Assembly: GCA_964555935.1 (NCBI GenBank)
Contig: CAZKUN010000239.1
Span: 1-13,627 of the forward strand
Direction: 5' to 3'
Source: CAZKUN01 sp964555935
Lineage (GTDB): Bacteria; Armatimonadota; Zipacnadia; Zipacnadales; VGFC01
DNA: 13,627 bases
The notes below the pieces were generated by a model, which ran no database searches, was not told the origin of the DNA, and saw only the letters and a program-made list of their open reading frames with translations. Below are positions 1-6,837 of this stretch, in pieces (position 1 is the first letter of the stretch; each line of letters begins with the position of its first letter). A program made the translations under genes and the position numbers.

Positions 1-54
1 TTTCTTGGCACCTCTACCGAAAACCTCCCTGCTCATATGGGCAATGCGGGTTAA
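1..54 (+). CDS. C-terminal end of an unknown protein (5' end outside window)
   Basis: Frame 1 is open from the first base to a TAA at 52-54 and encodes FLGTSTENLPAHMGNAG. The stop lies 14 bases before the start of the next plus-strand gene, a spacing typical of consecutive genes in one operon. Seventeen residues are too few to name a family. The run could also be open by chance, so this is a tentative partial gene. Confidence 0.35.
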   Translation, partial: FLGTSTENLPAHMGNAG

Positions 55-68
55 GGAAGAGCACACTC

Positions 69-626
69 GTGCTGACCGCGCTTCGCAACTACTATGCCCT
101 ATCAGAACGCATAAGGCCGATTCCCCCGGGGCCAGCTCTGGACGCGACATGGTGGGAGTATTCCGGTGACGCGGTCGGCCATGACCTTGACCCGCCAGGA
201 TGGGACACCGACGACATCGACGTGTGGCTGGACCTGGCCCAGCTCATAGCCAGAAACGAACCACGGTTCCTCCGCCAGGTGGGCTACCCTGATGACTACG
301 TGCAACGCCTCAGAGACGTGTTCGGTGGCCTGCCAGACGCGGAGATCGACGGATACGCCGATCCGGATGGGGACCGAGACGAATACGAACAAGAAATAGG
401 GCGCCTTGATGAAGTCGGGGAGAAGGTGGGCGCGATAGGTGAGCGGGTTGAGGGCATCGACGGCGAAGTCGCCGAGGCAACGGACGCCCTCGACACGCGC
501 ATCTGGGGCCTGGAGTCGGAACTTGACGACCTTCCCGACGAGGCAGAGGAGAATAACGACTGGCAATCGGTGGCACGCAGCAGCGACGAGGAGTTCGACA
601 TAGACAAGGTCTTCGCCGACCTATGA
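69..626 (+). CDS. Hypothetical highly acidic coiled-coil protein
   Basis: I do not recognise this 185-residue protein. The GTG start at 69 is chosen because AAGGAAG lies at 53-59, a normal Shine-Dalgarno distance. By my count it has about 30 Asp and 20 Glu against 13 Arg and 2 Lys, so it is strongly acidic. Residues 1-95 look globular, with aromatic and Pro-rich stretches such as WWEYSG. Residues about 100-160 show heptad-like spacing of Ile, Leu and Val between acidic residues and probably form a coiled coil. The tail is acidic again. There is no signal peptide or membrane segment. Codon choice (ATA, AGA, CCA, CTA) looks less GC-biased than in the genes to its right. It probably follows the partial gene at 1-54 in an operon and converges on the oxidoreductase gene 26 bases away. 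A phage or mobile-element origin is possible but unproven. Confidence 0.6.
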   Translation: MLTALRNYYALSERIRPIPPGPALDATWWEYSGDAVGHDLDPPGWDTDDIDVWLDLAQLIARNEPRFLRQVGYPDDYVQRLRDVFGGLPDAEIDGYADPDGDRDEYEQEIGRLDEVGEKVGAIGERVEGIDGEVAEATDALDTRIWGLESELDDLPDEAEENNDWQSVARSSDEEFDIDKVFADL

Positions 627-652
627 ACACTCCGCGTTTGCCGTTGTGCCGT

Positions 653-1666
653 TCAGACGTCCAACTCCACCCGCTCCCCGCGCTTTGCGCTCTCGATCGC
701 GCCGAAGACCATCGCCAACGACTTGATGTTGTCGTGGCATTCGGTCTGCGGAACTGTGCCATCGCGGAGGAACTCGAGCATCTCCCGCAGCGCGCCGTGC
801 ATCCCGCCGTGGGTGACCGTATCGTCGGCGATCGCCAGGTCCGCTAGCGGCCGGTTGAAGCCATCGCCCCCCGCCAGGATCTCGCCATGCGGGTCGCCGT
901 CATTCTCATACAGCAGCGTCCCGTTCACGCCGATGATCCGCCAGTTGCCGTTCCAACTTGTGTGGCATCCCTCGCTGCACCAGCTCCCGCGATAGGTGAA
1001 GACGACGCCGTCGGTCATCTCGAAGATGCAACTCGCCGCCACATCGCCCGCGTACCACGAGCCCTTCGGGCTGTGCTCCAACGCGTAGACCGCGACCGGG
1101 TCGACCTTGCTCATGAAGCGCGCGAGGTCGAAGTGGTGGATCGACATGTCCAGGATAAGCGGGCTGGGCATCTCATCGCGGAAGCCACCGAAGTGCGCGC
1201 CCAGGTAGAAGTCACAGTTCACCGTCGTCAGATCGCCGAGATCGCCGGTGCCGACCGTGCGCCGGCAGATGTCATGCTTGCCGTCCCATCGGCGGGACTG
1301 GCTCGTCATGAACATCTTCCCGGTCGATTCGGACGTCGCGACCATGCGGCGCGCCTCGTCCATGCTGCTAGCCATCGGCTTCTCGCCGACGACGTGACAC
1401 CCCGCCTCAAGCGCCGCGCAGGTGACCTCGCAGTGCGCTTCCGGCACAGTGAGATCCACGACGAAGTCGGGGTGGTGCTTGTCGAACATCGCCCGCATAT
1501 CCGTCGAGGCCTCGGCATCGATCTCGTACTTCTCGAGCTGGCCCTTCGCGCGCTCGATGTCGAGATCGACCACCGCGAGCACGTTGACTTCCTCATCCTT
1601 TAGCGGCGGGAACCACGCGTTGCTGATCCCGCCCGCCCCGACAACGACGGCTGTCTCGTTGGCCAT
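653..1666 (-). CDS. Gfo/Idh/MocA family NAD(P)-dependent oxidoreductase (A)
   Basis: This 337-residue protein has the family's usual length and is probably cytoplasmic. An N-terminal Rossmann fold (about 1-120) carries the dinucleotide-binding loop VVVGAGGIS at 7-15 and an acidic VVDLD end of beta-2. The catalytic EKP motif is at 95-97 (GEKPMASSM). The C-terminal alpha/beta domain carries LDMSIHHFD around 172-180, matching the family's D-x3-H-x2-D signature. The likely reaction is reversible oxidation of a sugar or cyclitol hydroxyl with NAD(P). The substrate is not predictable. The ATG at 1664-1666 is preceded by GGAAGGAG about 10 bases away. It is the last gene of a three-gene minus-strand operon, 32 bases after oxidoreductase B. 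The two paralogs are clearly diverged and so probably do not act on identical substrates. Confidence 0.9.
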   Translation of the reverse strand: MANETAVVVGAGGISNAWFPPLKDEEVNVLAVVDLDIERAKGQLEKYEIDAEASTDMRAMFDKHHPDFVVDLTVPEAHCEVTCAALEAGCHVVGEKPMASSMDEARRMVATSESTGKMFMTSQSRRWDGKHDICRRTVGTGDLGDLTTVNCDFYLGAHFGGFRDEMPSPLILDMSIHHFDLARFMSKVDPVAVYALEHSPKGSWYAGDVAASCIFEMTDGVVFTYRGSWCSEGCHTSWNGNWRIIGVNGTLLYENDGDPHGEILAGGDGFNRPLADLAIADDTVTHGGMHGALREMLEFLRDGTVPQTECHDNIKSLAMVFGAIESAKRGERVELDV

Positions 1667-1698
1667 GCGCGTCCTACTCCTTCCGAAATCAGCCGGGC

Positions 1699-2784
1699 CT
1701 ATGTGCCCGGGGCCGGGCTGCCATCCTCGATCATCAACCGCAGCGGGAATTCATCCTGATCCAGCGGCAGCGTCATCTTCTTCCGCAGCCGTGCCGACTC
1801 GAACACGGCCATGATGATCTCAAGGTCGCGGAGCGCCGAGTCTCCCGACAGCGGGTGATCGCAGCCGGTCTTTAGCGTCTCGGCGAACCGCGCGTATGAG
1901 TCCCGCGCCGTCACGACATGTTGCTCGCCCCCGTCGGACGGTTCCACGTCGACCGCGCGCCACCCGCCGGCTCCGTCCTGTATCGACAGCGGCACGTCCG
2001 GCATGTCGCCGTTACGCCAGATCCGCCCTTCCGTGCCGAAGACCTCGTAGTCGCCGTACGGTCGGTCCATCAGCCGCAGATCTCCGACCAGCAGCTCAGC
2101 GCGTGCGCCGCCCGCGAACTCCCAGATCCCAATTGCGCCCGTCTCGACCGGATGCCCGTACCGGTGGCCCGCCGATACCAACTGGACGTTGTTGGGATCG
2201 CGCTGGACGGCCTCATCCACCTCGCGGTGAATCTGCCCGACGACCCAGCTCACCGGCGCGTCTCCCGTCAGGAAGCGGATCGTGTCGACCAGATGCGTCG
2301 CGTCGCTCAGCAGATCGCCCGCGCAGCTCCCGCGGATCAGTTTCAGCTCGCCGATCGCGCCGGCATCGATCAGCTCGCGCATCTTCAGCATCGGCGGCGA
2401 CATCCGGCGCTGATGGTTCACCACCAGCGCGACACCATGCTCCCGGCATGCCTCGACCATCGCGCGGCCTTCACGCATGCACGTCGCCATCGGCTTCTCG
2501 CAGAGGACGCCGCGCGCGCCTGCCTCGGCGGCCTGGATCGTCAGCGCTGCGTGTGAATCGTTAGGCGTCACCACGATCACCACATCAGGCGTCTGCTCGC
2601 TCAGCATCGCCGCGAAGTCGGTGTAGACCGCGTCCACGCCGGTCTTCCCCGCGAGCGCGCGCGCGTTCTCCTCGCTGATGTCACACAGCGCAATCAAGTC
2701 GAACTCGTCGAGCGCATCCACCGCGCTGGTATGCCAACCCGCCATCGGTCCGCATCCGACCAGCGCCGTCCGCAAGGCGGCCAT
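1699..2784 (-). CDS. Gfo/Idh/MocA family NAD(P)-dependent oxidoreductase (B)
   Basis: This 361-residue protein is probably cytoplasmic. It starts with a Rossmann domain with the loop LVGCGPMAGWH at 8-18 and the acidic LCDIS at 33-37. The EKP motif is at 96-98 (LCEKPMATCM). NHQRR at 123-127 is typical of the family, and SDATHLVDTIRFL at 160-172 gives the D-x2-H-x2-D version of the substrate-site motif. The C-terminal domain is the family's open beta-sheet dimer domain. The function is probably sugar or inositol-type dehydrogenation, substrate unknown. The ATG at 2782-2784 touches the stop codon of the upstream isomerase gene, and its ribosome binding site (GGAGGTGGAG) lies inside that gene's last codons. 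Translation is therefore probably coupled, implying that oxidoreductase and isomerase are needed together. Confidence 0.92.
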   Translation of the reverse strand: MAALRTALVGCGPMAGWHTSAVDALDEFDLIALCDISEENARALAGKTGVDAVYTDFAAMLSEQTPDVVIVVTPNDSHAALTIQAAEAGARGVLCEKPMATCMREGRAMVEACREHGVALVVNHQRRMSPPMLKMRELIDAGAIGELKLIRGSCAGDLLSDATHLVDTIRFLTGDAPVSWVVGQIHREVDEAVQRDPNNVQLVSAGHRYGHPVETGAIGIWEFAGGARAELLVGDLRLMDRPYGDYEVFGTEGRIWRNGDMPDVPLSIQDGAGGWRAVDVEPSDGGEQHVVTARDSYARFAETLKTGCDHPLSGDSALRDLEIIMAVFESARLRKKMTLPLDQDEFPLRLMIEDGSPAPGT

Positions 2785-3621
2785 CTACTCCACCTCCGGC
2801 AGAGACCGAACGAACGCCATCGTCTTCTCAAAGCACTCGTCAACTTCCATCGGTCGAGGCGGGATCATCTCCATCATCATCACAAGGCTTTTCGGGTCCG
2901 GCGCGTTCGCTACGATGATGTCATACGCTTCGCGCAAGCCCACGTCGCCCTCGCCCAGCACCGCGCCGCCGACCTCAAACCGTAGCGGGTATGTCTCCTT
3001 CTCAGGCCAAACGTGGTGGTCCTTGAAGTGCGTCCCGATCACATGCGGCGCCGCCACCGTGATTCCCGGGATGCTCTGCTCGCCGATGAGGTACGTGTTG
3101 CCCGTATCGAGGAATATGCTCAGGAACGGGGTCCGCTCGCACAACTCCACGAGGTCCGCGCAGTAGTAGTCCCCATGGTTCTCGATTCCCAGCGGCGTTC
3201 CGAACTCATGGCACGCCTGCGCGATGGGCGCTACTGCCGAGGGCAGCCTGTCCATCTGCTTCTGGAATGACGGCTCGCGCATGAAGCGATGGTACCGGCC
3301 CACCAGCGTCGTCACGATCGGCGCCCGCACGAGCTGCCAATACTCGCCGATCGCCCGGACCGCCTCATCCGTGTTGCGCCGGACCTCATCGTAGTCATCC
3401 GTTATGAAGTCAAAGTGCACGACCGGCACGAGGCGCAGATCGTGATCGGCGATGTATTGCCCGAACTCGTCGCGCTCGCCGTCGCTCATCGCCGCGAGGT
3501 CCGGCAGGAAGACGTGCGTCGTCTGCAAATCGTTAGCCACGAGCCACTTCAGCTTCGCCAGCATCGAGTCGTCGCCGCCCGTGAACTCCCCAAACCACGG
3601 CCCGGCATATCCCCAAATCAT
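2785..3621 (-). CDS. Sugar phosphate isomerase/epimerase-like TIM-barrel protein
   Basis: This 278-residue protein has the normal length for the xylose isomerase-like TIM-barrel family (AP endonuclease 2 fold). The expected divalent-metal ligands are visible in order: Glu147 in LGIENHGDY, Asp172 in FLDTGNTY, His198 in IGTHFKDHH, and Glu251 in MMMEMIP. No signal peptide is seen. Family members isomerise or epimerise keto-sugars or act as metal-dependent dehydratases or lyases on 3-keto-sugars. Which applies here cannot be told. It is the first gene of the minus-strand operon. The ATG at 3619-3621 has GGAGGG about 7 bases upstream. Its start is 98 bases from the divergent DUF3604 start, so the two operons probably share control. 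It could equally be named a hydroxypyruvate- or inosose-type enzyme, which I do not claim. Confidence 0.9.
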   Translation of the reverse strand: MIWGYAGPWFGEFTGGDDSMLAKLKWLVANDLQTTHVFLPDLAAMSDGERDEFGQYIADHDLRLVPVVHFDFITDDYDEVRRNTDEAVRAIGEYWQLVRAPIVTTLVGRYHRFMREPSFQKQMDRLPSAVAPIAQACHEFGTPLGIENHGDYYCADLVELCERTPFLSIFLDTGNTYLIGEQSIPGITVAAPHVIGTHFKDHHVWPEKETYPLRFEVGGAVLGEGDVGLREAYDIIVANAPDPKSLVMMMEMIPPRPMEVDECFEKTMAFVRSLPEVE

Positions 3622-3658
3622 GTCTGGCCCTCCATCCGATGTCGCGGATCAAACCAGG

Positions 3659-3700
3659 GATCATTGCGCCATTGATCGAACGGGTACCTTCGACATCAAT
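3659..3700. promoter_or_regulatory. Dyad-symmetric candidate operator in the divergent promoter region
   Basis: Two overlapping imperfect palindromes lie between the divergent starts at 3621 and 3720. The first, 3659-3677, reads GATCATTGCGCCATTGATC, with 7 of 9 symmetric positions pairing. The second, 3671-3700, has ATTGAT at 3671-3676, GGTACC centred at 3685.5, and ATCAAT at 3695-3700. Its outer six and inner three positions on each side pair, separated by 6-base spacers. Such symmetry in a 98-base divergent region suggests a dimeric regulator acting on both operons. No regulator gene is visible in the window, and no strong -35/-10 pair is evident. Confidence 0.45.
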
Positions 3701-3719
3701 CCGCTTGGGAGACTCTCTC

Positions 3720-5261
3720 ATGAATCTCTACTGGGGCGACATGCACGCCCAGTTCAAGCCGCAGTGGCAGCCCAAAGGCGATTGGGAGGCCACGTTGCGC
3801 CGCGCCTTCGAGAGCGCTCGCGGGCATCTCGACTTCTTCCCGATGGTCTACTACCCGGCGTTCTTCTACAACACGCCGGAGGGCTTGCACGTCGAGAGCG
3901 TCGGCATGAGGCCAGAGTTTCAGGCCGAGTGGGATCTCGTCAAGCGCCTCTGCGCCGAGTACCACGATCCGGGCGAGATGGTTTGCTTCCCTGGGTATGA
4001 GTGGACCGGCGACCGCACGCGCTGGGGCGACTGCAACGTCTTCTTCCGGGGAGAGCCCGCGCCGCTCGATCTGTCGCTCCACGTCGACGATCTCTTTGCC
4101 AACCTCAAGAAACTCGGCGCGATCGCCATCCCCCATCACACCGCCTACAGCGTCGCCAACCGCGGCAAGGACTGGGACCATCACGACGACGACGTCTCGC
4201 CCTTCGCGGAGGTCTACTCCGTCCACGGCTCGTCGGAGGGCTGCAACACGCCGCGCCGGATGTGGGGCAACGCGCAGATGGCGCCGCGCGTGACCGGCGG
4301 CACGATCCAGGACGGGCTCGCACGAGGGCATCGTCTCGGCATCAGCGCCTCCGGCGACAACGGCTCCGGTTTCCCCGGTCGATGGGACATGGGCCTGCTC
4401 GCCGCCATCGCGGATGAGCTGACCACCGAGAGCATCTGGGATGCCTTCATGGCGCGCCGAGTCTACGGCGTCACGGGCGATCGGATCGGGCTCAAGTACC
4501 GCATCAACGATGGCTTCATGGGCGACTGCCTCGACGCGCCCGATGGCGTCCGCCTGACGGTCGACGTCGACTGCACTCAGGGCCTCGATCGCATTGAGGT
4601 CATCCGCAACAACCGGGTCGTCCACACCCACTGCCACAACGGCTCGTATGACATCCCCACATCCGGCCGCGCGCGGGCGAAGATCCCCATCGAGGTCGGC
4701 TGGGGCCCGACGGCATCTCACGGCATCCAGACCGGCGAGCACGTCTGGGATGGCTCGCTCAAGGCGGCTGGTGGCGAGATCATCTCCACTGAGCTATGCG
4801 CGACCACGCGCGGCCAGTCGGTGGAGTCCACGGGCACGTTCCAGCTCCGCACGATTGACCGCAAAGGCGGGGGCCTCACGCCCTTGTGCCAGCAAACGGT
4901 CGTCTTCGAGATCGAGGCTGATGTCGACGCGCCGATTCGGCTCGAAGTCGATGGTCGGGCGATGGAGTTCACGCTCGCCGAGGCCATGGCCGGGTCTGCG
5001 CTCATCCTCTTCGATGAAGAGTGCCGCGCGGCGATCCGGAAGCAGTTCGACATCGACCCCGATACAGTCGAGAACCGCGATGTCTTCTACCACAACGCCT
5101 ACATCGTGAAGCGCCACACGGCCATTCCCGAGGCAGGATACAAGACCACCGTCGAGTGGGAGGATCCGGCGCCGCTCGATGGGCGAAGCTACTACTACCT
5201 GCGCGTCAGCCAGCTCAACGGCCAACTGGCCTGGTCCAGCCCAATCTGGGTCAACCGCTAG
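3720..5261 (+). CDS. DUF3604 family protein with degenerate PHP-like metal site
   Basis: The chosen ATG at 3720 gives 513 residues. It begins MNLYWGD directly at the family's conserved start and has GGGAG 8 bases upstream. An in-frame ATG at 3639 would add 27 unlike residues. It aligns by eye with the DUF3604 protein at 12516-13562. Shared landmarks are YWGDxH (Asp7, His9), Glu94 in PGYEW, IPHHT (His139, His140), EVYS (Glu164), the SGFPGR box near 216-221, and a C-terminal beta-rich region ending YYYLRVSQ..AWSSPIWV. Two metal-ligand positions differ: TDH of the paralog is VYY here (residues 43-45), and SDTH is GDNG (212-215). A phosphoesterase- or lyase-like metalloenzyme role is expected for the fold, but this copy may be inactive or altered. 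No signal peptide is seen. It probably shares a transcript with the sulfatase 56 bases downstream. Confidence 0.85.
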   Translation: MNLYWGDMHAQFKPQWQPKGDWEATLRRAFESARGHLDFFPMVYYPAFFYNTPEGLHVESVGMRPEFQAEWDLVKRLCAEYHDPGEMVCFPGYEWTGDRTRWGDCNVFFRGEPAPLDLSLHVDDLFANLKKLGAIAIPHHTAYSVANRGKDWDHHDDDVSPFAEVYSVHGSSEGCNTPRRMWGNAQMAPRVTGGTIQDGLARGHRLGISASGDNGSGFPGRWDMGLLAAIADELTTESIWDAFMARRVYGVTGDRIGLKYRINDGFMGDCLDAPDGVRLTVDVDCTQGLDRIEVIRNNRVVHTHCHNGSYDIPTSGRARAKIPIEVGWGPTASHGIQTGEHVWDGSLKAAGGEIISTELCATTRGQSVESTGTFQLRTIDRKGGGLTPLCQQTVVFEIEADVDAPIRLEVDGRAMEFTLAEAMAGSALILFDEECRAAIRKQFDIDPDTVENRDVFYHNAYIVKRHTAIPEAGYKTTVEWEDPAPLDGRSYYYLRVSQLNGQLAWSSPIWVNR

Positions 5262-5267
5262 CCGCCT

Positions 5268-5293
5268 GTAGGAGGGGTTTCAACCCCGACGCC
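5268..5293 (+). repeat. REP-like GTAG-headed hairpin between DUF3604 and sulfatase genes
   Basis: GTAG at 5268-5271 is followed by GGGGTT (5274-5279), a TC loop, and AACCCC (5282-5287), then GACGCC. The layout, a GTAG head followed by a short GC-rich palindrome, resembles REP elements that are mobilised by RAYT-type transposases in other bacteria. It lies 7 bases after the DUF3604 stop and has no T-tract, so it may attenuate or protect mRNA rather than terminate transcription. A second hairpin of the same layout is at 6737-6763. Confidence 0.45.
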
Positions 5294-5317
5294 GTTGTCG
5301 TCCCCGGAGGCCCGCAC

Positions 5318-6740
5318 ATGAACCGCCGATCCTTCATCCAATCCACCGCCGCCTCCGCCGCCGCGGCGCTCATGCCCCACCTTGCCTTCAGCCAAGGCAA
5401 GAAGGGCGAGCGCCCGAACGTCCTCTTCATCGCGGTCGATGACCAGAACGACTGGATGGGCTGCATGGGTGGGCACCCGGATGTCATCACTCCCAACTAC
5501 GACCGGCTCGCTTCGCGCGGCGTCCTCTTCACCAACGCGCACTGCTCCGCGCCGCTGTGCAACGCCTCGCGCGCGTCGCTGATGACGGGCTTGCGACCAT
5601 CCACCACCGGCGTCTACGATAACCGCCAGCCATTCCGCGAAGCGGCTCCCGACGCCGTGACGCTCTCGACCCACTTCATGAACCACGGGTATGTCGTCGA
5701 GGGCAGCGGGAAGATCTACCACGGCGGGTTCCCCGATCCCAAGTCCTGGCAGACGTACTGGCCATCGATGAGGCAGCCCCGCGCCGGCGATCCCATGCCC
5801 GACGGTCGCCCGCTCAACGGGATTCCCAAGACATCCCACTTCGATTGGGGGCCTGTTGATGTCCCCGACGAGGAGATGGGCGACTGGAAGGTGTGCGACT
5901 GGGTCAGCGGCGAGTTGGGGCGCAACTTCAGCGATCCGTTCTTCCTGGCGTGCGGCATCTTCAGACCGCATCTCCCGTGGTATGTCCCGCGCAAGTACTT
6001 CGACATGTACCCGGTGGATGAGATCACGTTGCCGAACGTGAAAGACGATGACCTCGACGACGTCCCCCCGCACGGCGTGAAGATCGCCCGGCCTGGCGGC
6101 GACCACAAGAAGGTCATCGAGACCGATAACTGGCGCCGCGCGGTCCAAGGCTACCTCGCCTCCGTCTCCTTCGCCGACGCGTGCCTCGGGCGCGTGCTCG
6201 ATGCGCTCGACGCCGGCCCGAACCGCGACAACACGATCGTCGTGCTATGGGGCGATNNNNNNNNNNGATCACGGTTGGCACCTGGGCGAGAAACTCCACT
6301 GGCGCAAGTTCGCGCTGTGGGAGGAAGCCACCCACAACCCGCTCATGTTCGTAGTGCCTGGCGTCGCCCAGCCCGGCGCGCGCTGCTCGCGGCCCGTCAG
6401 CCTGCTCGACGTCTACCCGACGCTGGCTGATCTCTGCGACTTGGGCCCGCGTGACGAACTCGAGGGCAACAGCCTCCTGCCGCTACTCGAGGACCCGAAC
6501 ATGGCCTGGGAGCCGCCCGCTGTTACGACCTACATGCAGAACAACCACTCCGTCCGCTCCGAGAGGTGGCGCTACATCCGCTACCACAACGGCACTGAGG
6601 AACTCTACGACCACTCCCGCGACGAGATGGAGTGGACCAACCTCGCCGGCGACGCCAAGTATGCCGCGATCAAGGCCGAGCATGCCCGGTGGCTGCCCAC
6701 CGTCAACGCCGACCCATCGCCCCACGCGCCGAAGAAGTAG
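5318..6740 (+). CDS. Tat-exported sulfatase, iduronate-2-sulfatase-like (split by assembly gap)
   Basis: The ATG at 5318 has GGAGG 7 bases upstream. The N-terminus has a twin-arginine signal (MNRRSFIQ) and an Ala-rich segment ending near residue 25, so it is probably exported. Arylsulfatase landmarks are PNVLFIAVDDQ (Asp41 and Asp42, calcium ligands), CNASR at 81-85 (the C-x-A-x-R motif whose Cys81 would become formylglycine), GKIYHGG, and HGWHLGEKLHWRKFALWEEATHNP. The last two match iduronate-2-sulfatase-like members. It hydrolyses sulfate esters, probably of a polysaccharide; the exact substrate is unknown. Ten N bases at 6257-6266 shift the frame by one. The left contig ends GGCGAT and the right begins GATCACGG, and merging the shared GAT restores WGDHGWHLGEK and one 469-residue protein. 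An anaerobic or aerobic formylglycine-generating enzyme is not in the window. Confidence 0.93.
6257..6266. other. Assembly gap of 10 N bases inside the sulfatase gene
   Basis: Ten unknown bases interrupt the sulfatase reading frame. The flanking bases are GAT on both sides. Overlapping them reconstitutes the conserved Asp-His pair of the sulfatase metal site. The N run is therefore probably a placeholder between contigs that overlap by about 3 bases, not missing sequence. Confidence 0.9.
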
Positions 6741-6763
6741 GGGCGCAGTTCACTGCGCCCGTC
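6737..6763 (+). repeat. GTAG-headed hairpin at the sulfatase stop codon
   Basis: GTAG at 6737-6740 contains the sulfatase stop codon TAG. A perfect 8-bp stem follows at once: GGGCGCAG (6741-6748), loop TTCA, CTGCGCCC (6753-6760), then GTC. The layout is the same as the element at 5268-5293. It may also contribute to transcription termination, although only scattered T residues follow. Confidence 0.5.
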
Positions 6764-6801
6764 GTTGCTTGCAGCCGTGGCTTGAGTGAATGGACGACCC
6801 A

Positions 6802-6837
6802 GAGAAGGCCCGCCGAATCTCTTCGGCGGGCCTTCTC
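6802..6837 (+). terminator. Strong hairpin, probable terminator of the DUF3604-sulfatase operon
   Basis: A perfect 16-bp stem (6802-6817 with 6822-6837) encloses a TCTC loop, 61 bases after the sulfatase stop. The descending arm ends CCTTCTC, a pyrimidine-rich but T-poor tail of the kind seen at GC-rich intrinsic terminators. The inner 26 bases are identical to the hairpin at 8093-8122. Confidence 0.65.

Noticed and set aside
102..762. Open minus-strand frames opposite the acidic protein gene
   Set aside because: They are Arg/Ser/Pro-rich shadow translations of a GC-rich gene, with no ribosome binding site or recognisable domain. One of them also overlaps the oxidoreductase gene.
3639..3719. 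Earlier in-frame ATG for the first DUF3604 gene
   Set aside because: It would add 27 residues unlike the family and overlap the candidate operator. The ATG at 3720 has GGGAG at a good distance and starts at the conserved YWGD motif.
3696..4742. Long minus-strand open frame opposite the DUF3604 gene
   Set aside because: It is a high-GC antisense shadow: Val/Asp/Ala/Arg-rich with no domain, while the plus strand carries clear family motifs.
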